Assembly (NCBI GenBank): GCA_016220095.1
Contig: JACRIJ010000107.1
Location: forward strand, 1 to 45,453
Source of the DNA: Planctomycetota bacterium
GTDB taxonomy: Bacteria > Planctomycetota > MHYJ01 > JACQXL01 > JACRIJ01
DNA: 45,453 nucleotides
Direction: 5' to 3'
Shown in pieces: positions 1 through 8,172 of this stretch (its first letter is position 1; each line of letters starts with the position of its first letter). The translations under genes were made by a program, and so were the position numbers. The notes beneath the pieces were generated by a model that was given only the letters and a program-made list of their open reading frames with translations, was not told the DNA's origin and ran no database searches.

Positions 1-7
1 AGCCCAT
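1..7 (-). CDS. First codons of a gene running off the left edge
   Basis: On the minus strand an ATG (bases 7 to 5) follows an AGGAGG ribosome-binding site (18-23) at a 10-base spacing, and a near-consensus promoter lies further upstream (62-90). Only about two codons are inside the window, so the product cannot be named. The call rests on the signals alone. Confidence 0.5.
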
Positions 8-61
8 ATTTTTACATCCTCCTGTAAGTTGATGTTTACAAAAAATTTTTGGCTGGGCGTA

Positions 62-90
62 ATTATAACACTCGCTATAAGGCAAGTCAA
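62..90 (-). promoter_or_regulatory. Sigma70-type promoter for the left-edge gene
   Basis: Read on the minus strand, TTGACT (85-90) and TATAAT (62-67) are separated by exactly 17 bases. Transcription would start near base 55 and give a leader of roughly 48 bases before the ATG at 7. Confidence 0.7.
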
Positions 91-180
91 GAAAAAAGTG
101 CTTTTGAAATTCCGTGTATTTTTTCACACCTTCTCAGTGAACTACAACGAAACCTGCGCAAAAGCCTACCGAAGGGCAAA

Positions 181-400
181 CATAGACTTAACGAGACTTT
201 GAAGAGACTCGTTACGAAACTAATAGTGTGTGAGAATGGCAGGTAACAATAAGTTCGTGACCCGTTTCCCGTGGGCCGTGATCCGTTTAAACGGGAACCG
301 GGATCCGAAATCCGCCGTCCGAGACTCGACGACAGGTAATCGACGTCCGGCACCCGGAATTCGGCCCCCGGATCCCGGAACCCGGAGCTCGGACAACGTC
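181..400. repeat. Intergenic repeat modules: 46-bp-family fragment and CCGG-rich element
   Basis: Bases 181-222 hold a degenerate piece of the GACGAC/CAGGGACT family (ACGAGACTTTGAAGAGACTC). Bases 244-390 hold a CCGG-rich stretch centred on GTTTAAACGGGAACCGG (285-301), made of many near-copies of short words such as ACCCGG and ATCCG. The same 17-mer core occurs at 12397-12413 and 19070-19086. The reading frames across it look non-coding. Bases 408-440 add a TTCTTCATTCTTCGT pyrimidine module. Confidence 0.7.
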
Positions 401-489
401 CTTCCTTCTCCATTCTTCCTTCTTCATTCTTCGTACGAGTCCCCTGTTTATCCGTTCACTGATGACTTACGGCAAGGCCCAGTTTTTTG

Positions 490-519
490 TTGACATCCAT
501 ATGTTTTTTCTGCTATAAT
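490..519 (+). promoter_or_regulatory. Sigma70-type promoter, nearly leaderless
   Basis: TTGACA (490-495) and TATAAT (514-519) are separated by 18 bases. The usual start point would be around 526, only a few bases before the ATG at 530. No Shine-Dalgarno sequence fits in between, so the mRNA is probably leaderless or almost so. An ATG at 521 lies upstream of the expected transcript start and is therefore not the start codon. Confidence 0.75.
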
Positions 520-529
520 TATGTATATT

Positions 530-2884
530 ATGAAAAAACTATCGAAAGGTATTCTTATCGCGTTTATCGCCGCCGTTGCTTTCCTGAACGGTTATGCGGA
601 GGAAAAACCGCAAGCGCCGCCCCCGCCTCAGCCCCTGCCGCCGGTTATTCTTACGGCTGAGGAATGCCAGGAAATTGAAGCGCAACTGCTTGAACTTGAC
701 GGCCTCAACAAAGACCTTCGCGCGTCTGCGCGGAAATATTTCAACAACCTTCCGGGCAAACTGGAATCCCGCCTTACGGACGCCATGCGCAAAGGCGCAC
801 CCGACGAAAAAGCCCTTGCCGCAATAGCAAAATGGCTTGACAACGACAAATCCGTAAGGAAAAGCCTTGCCGAATTACTTACGGATCCGAACCCGAAAAC
901 CCGCCGCTTTGCCGCCGCCGCACTGCGCATGGAGATTGACAAAACCACTATACAACCGCTTCTTGACGCGTTCAAAGATGAAACCGACATTGACGCCCTC
1001 CTGTCTCTCAGCGAAACACTCGGCTCGCACCGGCTTGAAAAACAGCCGAAATTCGCGGAAGCGATAACAGCCGCGCTGAATGAATATCAACAAACCAATC
1101 AACCGAATATCACGCAGGAAAAACGGTTCGGCATGGATTTCATATTGGCATTTTCCGAACCTGGCCGCGAGAATTCCATGTATTATTTGACAAACTTCAA
1201 GACCGTTGCCGCAATTAAGGCCTATGCCCGTTATTTTCTGATATACAAACAAATGCCGCGACAGGACGTCGGCGTTAATATTGCCGAAGCATTTATTAAG
1301 CAGGATGAATTCACGGCGCTTAACCCCATTCTCGCAAATCCTGATTTCAAAGAGCTTATTTTCACCGCCCTCGCCGAAAAACGCGCCTACTCCGCCCTCC
1401 TGGGCATTATCCAGAAAGGTCCGGATGAAGTAAAATTCACCGCACTTAAAACGTTTGAAGATTGCTTTGACCCGGCAAAATTCTATCCCAAATACGGCCT
1501 GTGCGATAAGCTGTTCCCTTTGCTTTCCGACGCGTCTGAAGTGGAATTTGAAGAAAACGGAGAAAAAAAACAGGTCAAACTGTCTGCTATCGCCGTGCAG
1601 TTCCTGCAAAAGATTTCAGGACAAAAGTTTGATTATGAAGGCCCTGAAAAGGCAGTTGAAAAGGCCAAAGACTGGTGGGAACGCAACAAGGACGGCATCC
1701 TGCGCGAATGCATAAATTTTGCCATCAAGGAAGGCGTGAAGTATCTGCAAAGCAAATCCGAAGCAGACGGAAAAATCATAAGCAAAGGCAGTTTCGCCGG
1801 ATACCCGCTGGGACTGACTGCTATAGCGTGCTATGCCATGCTCAAATCAGACGTTCCCGTGGACGATCCCGCCGTGGAAAAAGCCCTCGGATTCATAATA
1901 AAATCCGGAACTGCCTGCGAAAATACGTATCAGATTTCCCTCGCGGCAATGGCGCTTGCCACGGCGCTCCAGCACGTTGGCGAAATGGAAAAGAAATCCA
2001 CTACAGTAAGCAAAAAGAAAATGCTTGAAGCGCTTGAACTTACCGCGAAATGGCTCATAGAAGCACAGGGGCGCCAGGGCGCGTGGACTTACGGCAAGGC
2101 GGGCACGGGCGAGCAATACGACCATTCCTGCACGCAATTCGCCATGCTCGGGCTATACGCGGCGGCTATCTCCGGCATAAAAATACCCGAAGAAATCTGG
2201 CAAAAATCACGCAATCACTTTGTCGGCATCCAGGTACCGGACGGCGGCTGGAGTTATTCCGGCAACGCGGGCTCATCAATGAGTATGACCTGCGCAGGCA
2301 TCGCAAGCCTGATGATAGCGGATTACCGGTGCCGCTTATTCAAAGAAGCAGACGCCAAACTGGATAAACCGGAAAATAAACAGCAGATAGACAAGGGATT
2401 CCAATGCCTGCAGGCGATTGTCGGCAATTCATTTGACAAATCATCCGTCAACCTGTACGCGTTATACAGCATTGAACGCGCATGCATGATGGCAGGCCTG
2501 ATTAAGATAGGCGATATTGATTGGTATAAGAAAGGCGCTGAAGCGCTTCTATCAGTGCAGAAATACGACGGTTCCTGGGACAGGTCATACGGCGATATTG
2601 TTGATACATCCCTGGCAATCCTCTTTTTGAGAAGAGCGTTTATGCCCGGCGTCTCCGTGCAGTCCGCTGAAATAGGCGCTCCGGTTGAACAAAAACCCGT
2701 AAAAGCGCCCGAACCCCCGAAACCGGATGAGCCTATTAAACCGCCTATGCCCGTTCCCGCGCCTCCGGCACAACCCGTACCGCCGCCTGCGCCTCAACCC
2801 AAACCAGAACCTCCCCAACCCGTTGAACCCCCGAAACCTCCTGAAGAAGAACCCAAAACGCCGGTAATAAAACCGCCGTTCTAA
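530..2884 (+). CDS. Secreted HEAT / prenyltransferase-squalene-oxidase repeat protein
   Basis: A protein of about 784 residues with an N-terminal signal peptide (MKKLSKG followed by a hydrophobic stretch ending near GYAEE). Residues about 100-300 are helical and HEAT-like (DPNPKTRRFAAAALRM). Residues about 400-680 contain alpha/alpha-toroid repeats of the prenyltransferase/squalene-cyclase type, with glycine-tryptophan motifs such as PDGGWSYSG and YDGSWDRSYGD. The last 100 residues are rich in proline and lysine/glutamate and may span the cell wall or be disordered. I see no aspartate-rich cyclase motif, so a binding or structural role is more likely than terpene cyclisation. Similar secreted proteins are common in Planctomycetes. 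The start is set by the promoter immediately upstream. It converges with the PDGLE gene. Confidence 0.8.
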   Translation: MKKLSKGILIAFIAAVAFLNGYAEEKPQAPPPPQPLPPVILTAEECQEIEAQLLELDGLNKDLRASARKYFNNLPGKLESRLTDAMRKGAPDEKALAAIAKWLDNDKSVRKSLAELLTDPNPKTRRFAAAALRMEIDKTTIQPLLDAFKDETDIDALLSLSETLGSHRLEKQPKFAEAITAALNEYQQTNQPNITQEKRFGMDFILAFSEPGRENSMYYLTNFKTVAAIKAYARYFLIYKQMPRQDVGVNIAEAFIKQDEFTALNPILANPDFKELIFTALAEKRAYSALLGIIQKGPDEVKFTALKTFEDCFDPAKFYPKYGLCDKLFPLLSDASEVEFEENGEKKQVKLSAIAVQFLQKISGQKFDYEGPEKAVEKAKDWWERNKDGILRECINFAIKEGVKYLQSKSEADGKIISKGSFAGYPLGLTAIACYAMLKSDVPVDDPAVEKALGFIIKSGTACENTYQISLAAMALATALQHVGEMEKKSTTVSKKKMLEALELTAKWLIEAQGRQGAWTYGKAGTGEQYDHSCTQFAMLGLYAAAISGIKIPEEIWQKSRNHFVGIQVPDGGWSYSGNAGSSMSMTCAGIASLMIADYRCRLFKEADAKLDKPENKQQIDKGFQCLQAIVGNSFDKSSVNLYALYSIERACMMAGLIKIGDIDWYKKGAEALLSVQKYDGSWDRSYGDIVDTSLAILFLRRAFMPGVSVQSAEIGAPVEQKPVKAPEPPKPDEPIKPPMPVPAPPAQPVPPPAPQPKPEPPQPVEPPKPPEEEPKTPVIKPPF

Positions 2885-2975
2885 CGGATAAAGATGAAAA
2901 ATGGAAAATGAAGAAGGAAGGACGTAACGAAGTCCTGAGTCTGAAGTCTTGCGTCTGGAGTCACGACTCAAGACT
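2885..2975. repeat. Short convergent spacer built from repeat modules
   Basis: The spacer between two convergent genes consists of a purine-rich AATGAAGAAGGAAGGACG stretch (complement of the TTCATTCTTC module) followed by repeated GAGTCT/AGTCTT/GGAGTC words at about 2930-2978. Related GACTCCAGACTC words occur near 12336, 34071 and 42993. The module runs right up to the stop codon of the PDGLE gene. No clear terminator with a T-run is seen. Confidence 0.5.
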
Positions 2976-3296
2976 CTACAGCTTTTTCTTCCTGCCGGCA
3001 AACCGATACAGCAAATAACTTAGAACCGTTGCTATTACAAAGACAAACACCGCACCAATAACGCCTGCCAGACCTGTGGAAAGTTTTTCATTTTTGACGC
3101 CCGGCACCGTGTAGTCCGGCAAAGGCGCGTTCTTCCACGCGGGATTTGCGGCACCAATCTTTTCAGAACCGCCTGTTTTTTCCAGGACCTTTTCCAGCCC
3201 GTCCGGAGACCGGGACGCGTAAGGCGAAAGGAAAAACGCCAGTCCAAGCGAAATCACAAACGCTATAATGATAAATATTAAATGTTTTTTTTGCAT
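2976..3296 (-). CDS. PDGLE-domain component of an ECF nickel/cobalt transporter (NikN/CbiN-like)
   Basis: A protein of 106 residues starting MQKKHLIFI, with an N-terminal membrane segment, the family signature SPDGLEKVLEK at about residues 32-42, a periplasmic linker, and a second membrane segment before a lysine-rich end. PDGLE proteins act with the CbiM/NikM substrate-binding membrane subunit of energy-coupling factor Co/Ni importers. It lies downstream of cbiM/nikM on the same strand, 157 bases away. The chosen start is the Met before the first hydrophobic segment; a longer upstream extension would run through repeat DNA. The transmembrane T protein and ATPase (NikQ/O) are not in the window. 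Confidence 0.85.
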   Translation of the reverse strand: MQKKHLIFIIIAFVISLGLAFFLSPYASRSPDGLEKVLEKTGGSEKIGAANPAWKNAPLPDYTVPGVKNEKLSTGLAGVIGAVFVFVIATVLSYLLYRFAGRKKKL

Positions 3297-3460
3297 ACAA
3301 ATCCTATTTGACCACGAAGACAATAAAGCAACACAATAGCCAGAACCACGACGGTTTTCTGCCACGAGGACACGAAGACACGAAAAACGATCACATCCTG
3401 TGATTAGTAACCGATGCGCAGCAGACAGTAAAAATGCCGACTCGCCGCAATTCTTAATTC
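3297..3460. repeat. Repeat modules within the nikM-nikN spacer
   Basis: Contains GCCACGAGGACACGAAGACA-type words (about 3310-3390), a small hairpin GATCACA-TCC-TGTGATT (about 3390-3406), and three tandem copies of CTTAATT at 3451-3475. The last block extends into the 3' end of the upstream gene. Its position inside an apparent transcription unit suggests insertion between co-oriented genes. Confidence 0.6.
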
Positions 3461-4116
3461 TTAATTCTTAATTCGTAATTGTATATAACATCTTTCCTGT
3501 AAGCCATTATCATTGAAACAACCGTTACCGTAATAACCGCCTCTCCAATGCCGATTATGGCATGTACGCCCGCCATGGCAGGCAATACATATTTTATGTC
3601 ATACAACTCGCTCAATCTGGTCACCCCTATCTCCGCCGCGCAGGCGGCAGAGGCAAGGACTACTGAAAACCACGAAACAATTCCCACTGCCGCGAGAAAA
3701 CCGGCTTTTGTTTTTGGAAAAAATAACGTTAATAAACGAAAAATCCCGTAAGACGCAAGGCCGCCTATTACCCCCATGTTGAATATATTGGAGCCGAGCG
3801 CGGTAAAACCGCCGTCGGCAAGAATGAAACACTGCGTTGTCAGGACGACCGCAATGACAATGAACGCGTTCCAGGGGCCTAATAAGACCGAGGTCAGCAC
3901 CGCCCCGAGGAAATGCCCGCTCGTGCCTAAACCGATTGGAAAATTCAGCATCTGCGCGGCAAAAACAAACGAACTCGTAACCCCAATAAGCGGCACCTTT
4001 TTTTCGTCAAGCGACTTTGAAGACATTTTGACCGCAATTGCGCACGCAATAGCCGTAATGACGGCTGTCGCAATATGTATCTTCGGCGCAATTATTGGGC
4101 CGTCGGGTATATGCAT
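3454..4116 (-). CDS. cbiM/nikM: Substrate-binding membrane subunit of an ECF nickel/cobalt transporter (CbiM/NikM)
   Basis: A 220-residue protein beginning MHIPDG, the invariant amino terminus whose first residues and His2 coordinate the metal in this family. It also has the signature NFPIGLGTSGHFLG and about six hydrophobic segments. It imports Ni2+ or Co2+ with a T protein and ATPases encoded elsewhere. AAGGAGAG lies just upstream of the ATG. The operator at 4285-4311 points to nickel rather than cobalt. The last residues (YNYELRIKN) and the stop are encoded by the CTTAATT repeat, so the natural C-terminus has probably been replaced. Confidence 0.92.
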   Translation of the reverse strand: MHIPDGPIIAPKIHIATAVITAIACAIAVKMSSKSLDEKKVPLIGVTSSFVFAAQMLNFPIGLGTSGHFLGAVLTSVLLGPWNAFIVIAVVLTTQCFILADGGFTALGSNIFNMGVIGGLASYGIFRLLTLFFPKTKAGFLAAVGIVSWFSVVLASAACAAEIGVTRLSELYDIKYVLPAMAGVHAIIGIGEAVITVTVVSMIMAYRKDVIYNYELRIKN

Positions 4117-4284
4117 ACGTTCTCTCCTTAGGAGTTTAAGGGTTATAGGGTTTCCGCATCTGACGCCTTACCTTTCACATTTCACTGCTTTTGCACTTCA
4201 TCCCGTCCGTCGTTTCGTCTATCGTCCCTCGTCTCGTCCATCGTCCGTCGTCCCTCGCTACCCGCTACTCGCTACTTCGTATAC

Positions 4285-4311
4285 GTGTTACGTTTATAAT
4301 AATCGTAACAC
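4285..4311. promoter_or_regulatory. Perfect inverted repeat, predicted NikR operator
   Basis: GTGTTACG (4285-4292) and CGTAACAC (4304-4311) form a perfect palindrome with an 11-base centre, which can be written GTGTTAC-N13-GTAACAC. It starts 5 bases downstream of the -10 box of the cbiM/nikM promoter, so bound repressor would cover the transcription start. As I recall it, this is the consensus reported for NikR in deltaproteobacteria (GTGTTAC-N13/14-GTAACAC). No nikR gene is in the window. Confidence 0.75.
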
Positions 4312-4315
4312 CATA

Positions 4316-4344
4316 TTTATACCAAAAACACCAGGGAAAGTCAA
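4316..4344 (-). promoter_or_regulatory. Promoter of nikM-nikN
   Basis: On the minus strand TTGACT (4339-4344) and TATAAA (4316-4321) are 17 bases apart. The start point is expected near 4309, inside the NikR-like palindrome. This gives a leader of about 190 bases composed of GTCCGTCG and CGCTACTC modules, in which I see no cobalamin-riboswitch features. Confidence 0.7.
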
Positions 4345-4363
4345 GGATTTTCTTAACAAGGAC

Positions 4364-4460
4364 GTATCGCCTCAGCGAAGGTGGATTGAGAAAATAACAT
4401 GAACACCGAAATACCCAATGATTACGGCAGGAGTCCGGCCGTTCATGGCCGGGCCGAAGC
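4364..4460. repeat. REP-like element with hairpins upstream of the nikM promoter
   Basis: GTATCGCCTCAG followed by AGGTGG (4364-4384) recurs at 45275-45295 with 18 of 21 bases identical. In both places it sits 19-20 bases upstream of the -35 box of a minus-strand gene. It is accompanied here by a GC-rich hairpin CCGGCC-GTTCAT-GGCCGG near 4436-4453. The combination of a fixed head and palindromes is typical of REP-type elements. Confidence 0.55.
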
Positions 4461-4476
4461 GCATAAAAACGAAAAC

Positions 4477-6717
4477 CTATTTCTGTAACTGCAATTTCCA
4501 CTCTTCAACCAGCCGGAGCATCTCCGGCGCAGACGGATGCTTAGGAGCAAGGTGAAGGAATATCTGCCCATCCGTTATTGCTCTCACATAATCGCCTTTT
4601 TTACTATAAGCTTTGCCGCGGTTATAATAAGCAAGCCCATTCTTTTGCTCCACGTATATTGCGGTGCTATAGTCGGCAATTGCTTTATCAAGCAAATCCT
4701 GATATGCCTCCGGACCAAGTTGATTCCGCAAGGACTCGGCCTTATCACAACAGGCAACGCCGCGGCCTATGTAGATTTCGGGAAGCTTAAGCGTCAGCTC
4801 CGATATCTTATTAAGGAGGGCCAGTGCCTTAGTAACATTGTTTCTGTTCATATTTACATAAGCGGCTTTAACAGGTTCTTCGATTAATTTCTCCGCCTTC
4901 GTGTAAGTTTCAATTGCTTTATCATAATCTCTGCGATAATATTCGACTATCCCTTTTGCAATACAGCCTATAAGACTGCCGGGGTCATACTTAATGACAT
5001 TCTCAAAATCAGGCATTGCGCCTTTAAGATCAGCGCGCTGATTGGCAACTATCTTTCCACGTTCATAATATGAATGGGCAAGGGCTGAATTATTGTTTAT
5101 CGCCTTGCTGAATGCCTCGTATGCCTTATCGTAATCCGCCTTATTCTTATACGCAAACCCAAGTTCCTGCCAGGCGTCACCATAACCCGGATCTAACTTT
5201 ATGGCATCCTTTGCAACCCTTATTTTATCGTCCTGCGTAGTAGCCGACACTATCCGGTCCAGAACCTCCTTTGCATCAGCCCTTGCGGTTGCGGCCGCCT
5301 TTGACTTCCTTGCTTCCTCATTTGCACGGTCCTTTTCATCAATAAGTTTTTTATCCTGCTCCCTGATTGCCTCTTCACACTTCTTCCGGACATCCTGAAT
5401 CTCCTTATCATCCGGCGACAGCACCAAGAGTTTAGTGCACCATTCTTTCGCATTGGCATAGTCTTTTTCATTAAATGCTTTTTCGGCATTAGCGCGGTGG
5501 GATTTTATATCTTTTTGCCTGCCGGATGCCGAAACCATTAAACCAACCACTACGGCAAGCAGAATAATCACAGTGCCTGCGACGGCTGAACCTGCCGCCT
5601 TATTCTTCAATATCCTGCGCCATAGTTTAGTAACGACGCTTACGGGCCTGGCAAGGATTACATCGCCATTAAGGTATCTGGTTAAGTCATCTGCCAGCAA
5701 ACTTACGCTCTGATACCTTTTACGCGGATCCTTTTCCAGGCATTTCAGGCATATTGTCTCCAAATCAGCCGACAGGTTGCTGACGAATCTGCTGGGCGCG
5801 ATCGGGTCTTTATGCACCACGTTCTCCAACACCTGATATAACTCCTTGCCTCTAAACGGAGTATTAGCAGTCAAGGCATAATAAAGAGTTCCGCCAAGCG
5901 AGTAGATATCGCTCCGGTGGTCTATTTTGAGCTTTTCACCCCGCGCCTGTTCAGGAGACATGTAATCCGGCGTACCAACTATTGTGCCGCTCAAGGTCAG
6001 GGAACGTTCAACGCCTGCGGTCTCCTTGGCCAGGCCGAAATCAGTCAGATACGGTTTTCCGTTTGAATCTATAATGATATTAGCAGGCTTAATATCGCGA
6101 TGGATAATCCCCTGTCCGTGCGCATAATCAAGGGCAGATGCAACATCGCGGATAATCCCGGCGATATGTTTCTGATTGAACCGTTTGCCTTTATTTCTTT
6201 TATCGGTTTTACCGGCAATATGTGTATCCAAAGAAGCGCCTTCAATATACTCCATTGTGAAGTAGTGATATTTGCCAACCGTACCGACCTCAAAGATTTG
6301 AACGATATTGGGATGACTGAGTTTAGCGGATGCCCTTGCCTCGCGGCTAAACCGTTCCTTTGCCTGTTCGCCCTTAAGAATCATTATTTTCAGTGCAACT
6401 TTTCTATTTAAGGCAGGGTCAAGCGCCAGGTAAACCACGCCCATTCCGCCCTGGCCTAATTTTTTAATAAGCTTATATTTGCCGAATGTCTTGACGGGAA
6501 TATTTTCTTCCCTTCCTCCTTCGTCCTGCTGAGCAAGAGGAGTAACGGCAAAATCCTTAAGGTGGTCAAACCATGGTTTTACCCGCGGATGTACGCATAG
6601 ACGATCTAATTTGTCAGGATGACGCTGACGAAACCGGGCCAATTCGGCGCCTTCCCACCATACACGGAATTCGTCCATGCTCTTGAATTCCTTGATTTTC
6701 AATTGCGTTTTAGGCAT
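4477..6717 (-). CDS. Membrane Ser/Thr protein kinase with periplasmic TPR domain
   Basis: A 746-residue Hanks-type (PknB-like) kinase. After a short N-terminal domain (1-75) the kinase domain runs from about 81 to 345: glycine loop GQGGMG (88-93), ATP-binding K110, catalytic HRDIKPAN (206-213), DFG (226-228) and SPE (254-256). All catalytic residues are present, so it should be active. One membrane helix (about 376-399) is followed by a charged helical stretch and a TPR array reaching the C-terminus (for example AYEAFSKAINNNS and AYYNRGKAYSKKGDY). The TPRs would lie outside the cytoplasmic membrane and may be the sensor. Substrates are unknown. The promoter lies 10 bases upstream of the ATG, so the message is almost leaderless. 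Confidence 0.93.
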   Translation of the reverse strand: MPKTQLKIKEFKSMDEFRVWWEGAELARFRQRHPDKLDRLCVHPRVKPWFDHLKDFAVTPLAQQDEGGREENIPVKTFGKYKLIKKLGQGGMGVVYLALDPALNRKVALKIMILKGEQAKERFSREARASAKLSHPNIVQIFEVGTVGKYHYFTMEYIEGASLDTHIAGKTDKRNKGKRFNQKHIAGIIRDVASALDYAHGQGIIHRDIKPANIIIDSNGKPYLTDFGLAKETAGVERSLTLSGTIVGTPDYMSPEQARGEKLKIDHRSDIYSLGGTLYYALTANTPFRGKELYQVLENVVHKDPIAPSRFVSNLSADLETICLKCLEKDPRKRYQSVSLLADDLTRYLNGDVILARPVSVVTKLWRRILKNKAAGSAVAGTVIILLAVVVGLMVSASGRQKDIKSHRANAEKAFNEKDYANAKEWCTKLLVLSPDDKEIQDVRKKCEEAIREQDKKLIDEKDRANEEARKSKAAATARADAKEVLDRIVSATTQDDKIRVAKDAIKLDPGYGDAWQELGFAYKNKADYDKAYEAFSKAINNNSALAHSYYERGKIVANQRADLKGAMPDFENVIKYDPGSLIGCIAKGIVEYYRRDYDKAIETYTKAEKLIEEPVKAAYVNMNRNNVTKALALLNKISELTLKLPEIYIGRGVACCDKAESLRNQLGPEAYQDLLDKAIADYSTAIYVEQKNGLAYYNRGKAYSKKGDYVRAITDGQIFLHLAPKHPSAPEMLRLVEEWKLQLQK

Positions 6718-6727
6718 AACAGTTTAA

Positions 6728-6755
6728 AGTATACTTCAATACTTAAGAATGTCAA
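6728..6755 (-). promoter_or_regulatory. Promoter of the Ser/Thr kinase, nearly leaderless
   Basis: On the minus strand TTGACA (6750-6755) and TATACT (6728-6733) are 16 bases apart. Ten bases separate the -10 box from the ATG, the same distance as at 514-530, so the transcript starts only a few bases before the start codon. Confidence 0.75.
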
Positions 6756-6770
6756 GACAAAAACTTTAAC

Positions 6771-6794
6771 GGGGCGAACACACAGGTTCGCCCC
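6771..6794. terminator. GGGGCGAAC hairpin between the beta-propeller and kinase genes
   Basis: A perfect 9-bp stem GGGGCGAAC / GTTCGCCCC encloses a 6-base loop. It lies downstream of the beta-propeller gene and 16 bases upstream of the kinase -35 box. There is only a short T-run on the minus strand, so it may be a terminator or simply a copy of a GC-rich palindrome that I have seen dispersed in many genomes. Confidence 0.5.
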
Positions 6795-6856
6795 TGCAGA
6801 AAACGATTAAACGCTAACCATCTTTACGTCAACAGGTTATATGATTCTAACGTTAT

Positions 6857-7996
6857 TTATTTCCCGTCTCTCCCGGCATTTTCCGGAACTTTAACCCCTT
6901 TTGCAGGCAGAAGAACGTTAATTTCCTTCGAAGCCTGACGAAACTTTTTTTCCTTACAATCATAAAAAACTAAATTGCGTATGCTTTCCTCCGGTTTCCC
7001 AGAATGTATTTCTTCCATATAACAAACGACGTTATTATCCCTCCAGAAAGGAACGAACTCCAGCCATTCCGTAGTGCCGACTTCCGCTATAGTCTTGCCG
7101 CTTAAATCCGCAATCTGCAATTTATTGCCTTCTTCAACAATCCATGCCATCTTGTTTTTGTCGGGCGACAACGCAAAAAAAATGACACTTTTGTTTTCCG
7201 GCGATACCTTAGTCAGCGTTTTGGTTTCGGCATTAAACCTGAAAATACCGTGAGTAATTTCATCAATATTGCTTTTCTTTTGCAAAAACGGCAATTTTAT
7301 TTCCGGAATGGACACAAGTATTTCCATGTCTGATAATACCGCAAAATTGGAAAGCGGCGAATATGCCGAATCAAACAGCTTAGTTATTCCGCCCGTTTCT
7401 ATATCCAGCGCCACTATTTCTCCCATACACACTTCCCTGAAATCCGGCGAATCGCCGATTGCCCTGCCGGCGACAATATATCCTTTATCGTCATTTTTGT
7501 ATAAGCCGAAAAAAATGGTTGAATTATTTAGAAGCAAACGGCTTTTCGCGTTCTCATAAACAATCCTTAATTGGATTTTGGGGGCCAGCATATTGGCATC
7601 ATCAATTCGCGTATAAGCTATCCCTATGTTATGGTTTAACCATTTCAAGTCAAACACAAGTTGACCGGGTTCCTCTGCCAAAACCGTCTTTTTTTTATCC
7701 GCTATGCCTATCGCCCAGATGTCTATATAATGTATTTTATTGTCTACTCCAACGGAAGATGAGCCGGCTATTGCGAGCATATCTTTGTCCGCATTAAAAT
7801 CAGCGCATGTGAAATCCGTAGAGACGTCTTTTTCTATATTGTCTATAAGAGCCGGTTTGTCGTTTTCAATTACATGAATTGCTTTATCATTGACGGCAAA
7901 AATCCTGCCCTTGCCGTCCGATACCCATCTGACCGGCATACGGCATGACAGCTGGCAAAGAAGTAATGCCAACAAGGCAATTGTTTTAATACGCAT
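6857..7996 (-). CDS. Secreted beta-propeller (WD40/TolB-like) protein, possible lipoprotein
   Basis: A 379-residue protein starting MRIKTIALLALL, with an export signal and cysteines near residues 14 and 18 that form an imperfect lipobox (CQLSC). The rest consists of repeated blade-like segments typical of TolB/WD40-like propellers, for example LVFDLKWLNHN and FALSPDKNKMAWIV. No enzyme motif is visible; it is probably a periplasmic binding or scaffold protein. GGAGG lies 8 bases before the chosen ATG, which rules out a start eight codons upstream. It precedes the kinase gene on the same strand but is separated from it by a hairpin and the kinase's own promoter. Confidence 0.65.
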   Translation of the reverse strand: MRIKTIALLALLLCQLSCRMPVRWVSDGKGRIFAVNDKAIHVIENDKPALIDNIEKDVSTDFTCADFNADKDMLAIAGSSSVGVDNKIHYIDIWAIGIADKKKTVLAEEPGQLVFDLKWLNHNIGIAYTRIDDANMLAPKIQLRIVYENAKSRLLLNNSTIFFGLYKNDDKGYIVAGRAIGDSPDFREVCMGEIVALDIETGGITKLFDSAYSPLSNFAVLSDMEILVSIPEIKLPFLQKKSNIDEITHGIFRFNAETKTLTKVSPENKSVIFFALSPDKNKMAWIVEEGNKLQIADLSGKTIAEVGTTEWLEFVPFWRDNNVVCYMEEIHSGKPEESIRNLVFYDCKEKKFRQASKEINVLLPAKGVKVPENAGRDGK

Positions 7997-8172
7997 CGTC
8001 ATTTCCTCCTTAATCCACATAGTTACTCGCTATCCGTCCTTTCTACTTCATTCTTCACCCTACGTCGTAATCAGTGCGTCTCTGTACGCTCTGTGGTTTC
8101 GTTTCGTCGTCAGTTTAATCCGTTTAATATGCTAAATCTGTTGTAAAAACGCATTCCGTTCAATCAGATGTT
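7997..8172. repeat. Repeat-module spacer
   Basis: Contains a CTACTTCATTCTTCACC pyrimidine module (about 8040-8058), a CTCTGTACGCTCTGTGG word of the 'CACAGAG' family (about 8083-8100) and GTTTCGTCGTCAG. No coding potential or convincing promoter was seen. Confidence 0.45.

Noticed and set aside
230..493. Small protein gene across the CCGG-rich repeat
   Set aside because: The frame is made of the repeat words, has no ribosome-binding site, and similar words elsewhere are broken by stops.
521..529. Upstream ATG at 521 as start of the toroid protein
   Set aside because: It lies within two bases of the -10 box and upstream of the expected transcript start. ATG 530 starts a normal signal peptide.
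4117..4310. Cobalamin riboswitch in the long leader of cbiM/nikM
   Set aside because: The leader is made of GTCCGTCG and CGCTACTC modules with no B12-box-like sequence or matching helices. The NikR-like palindrome explains regulation better.
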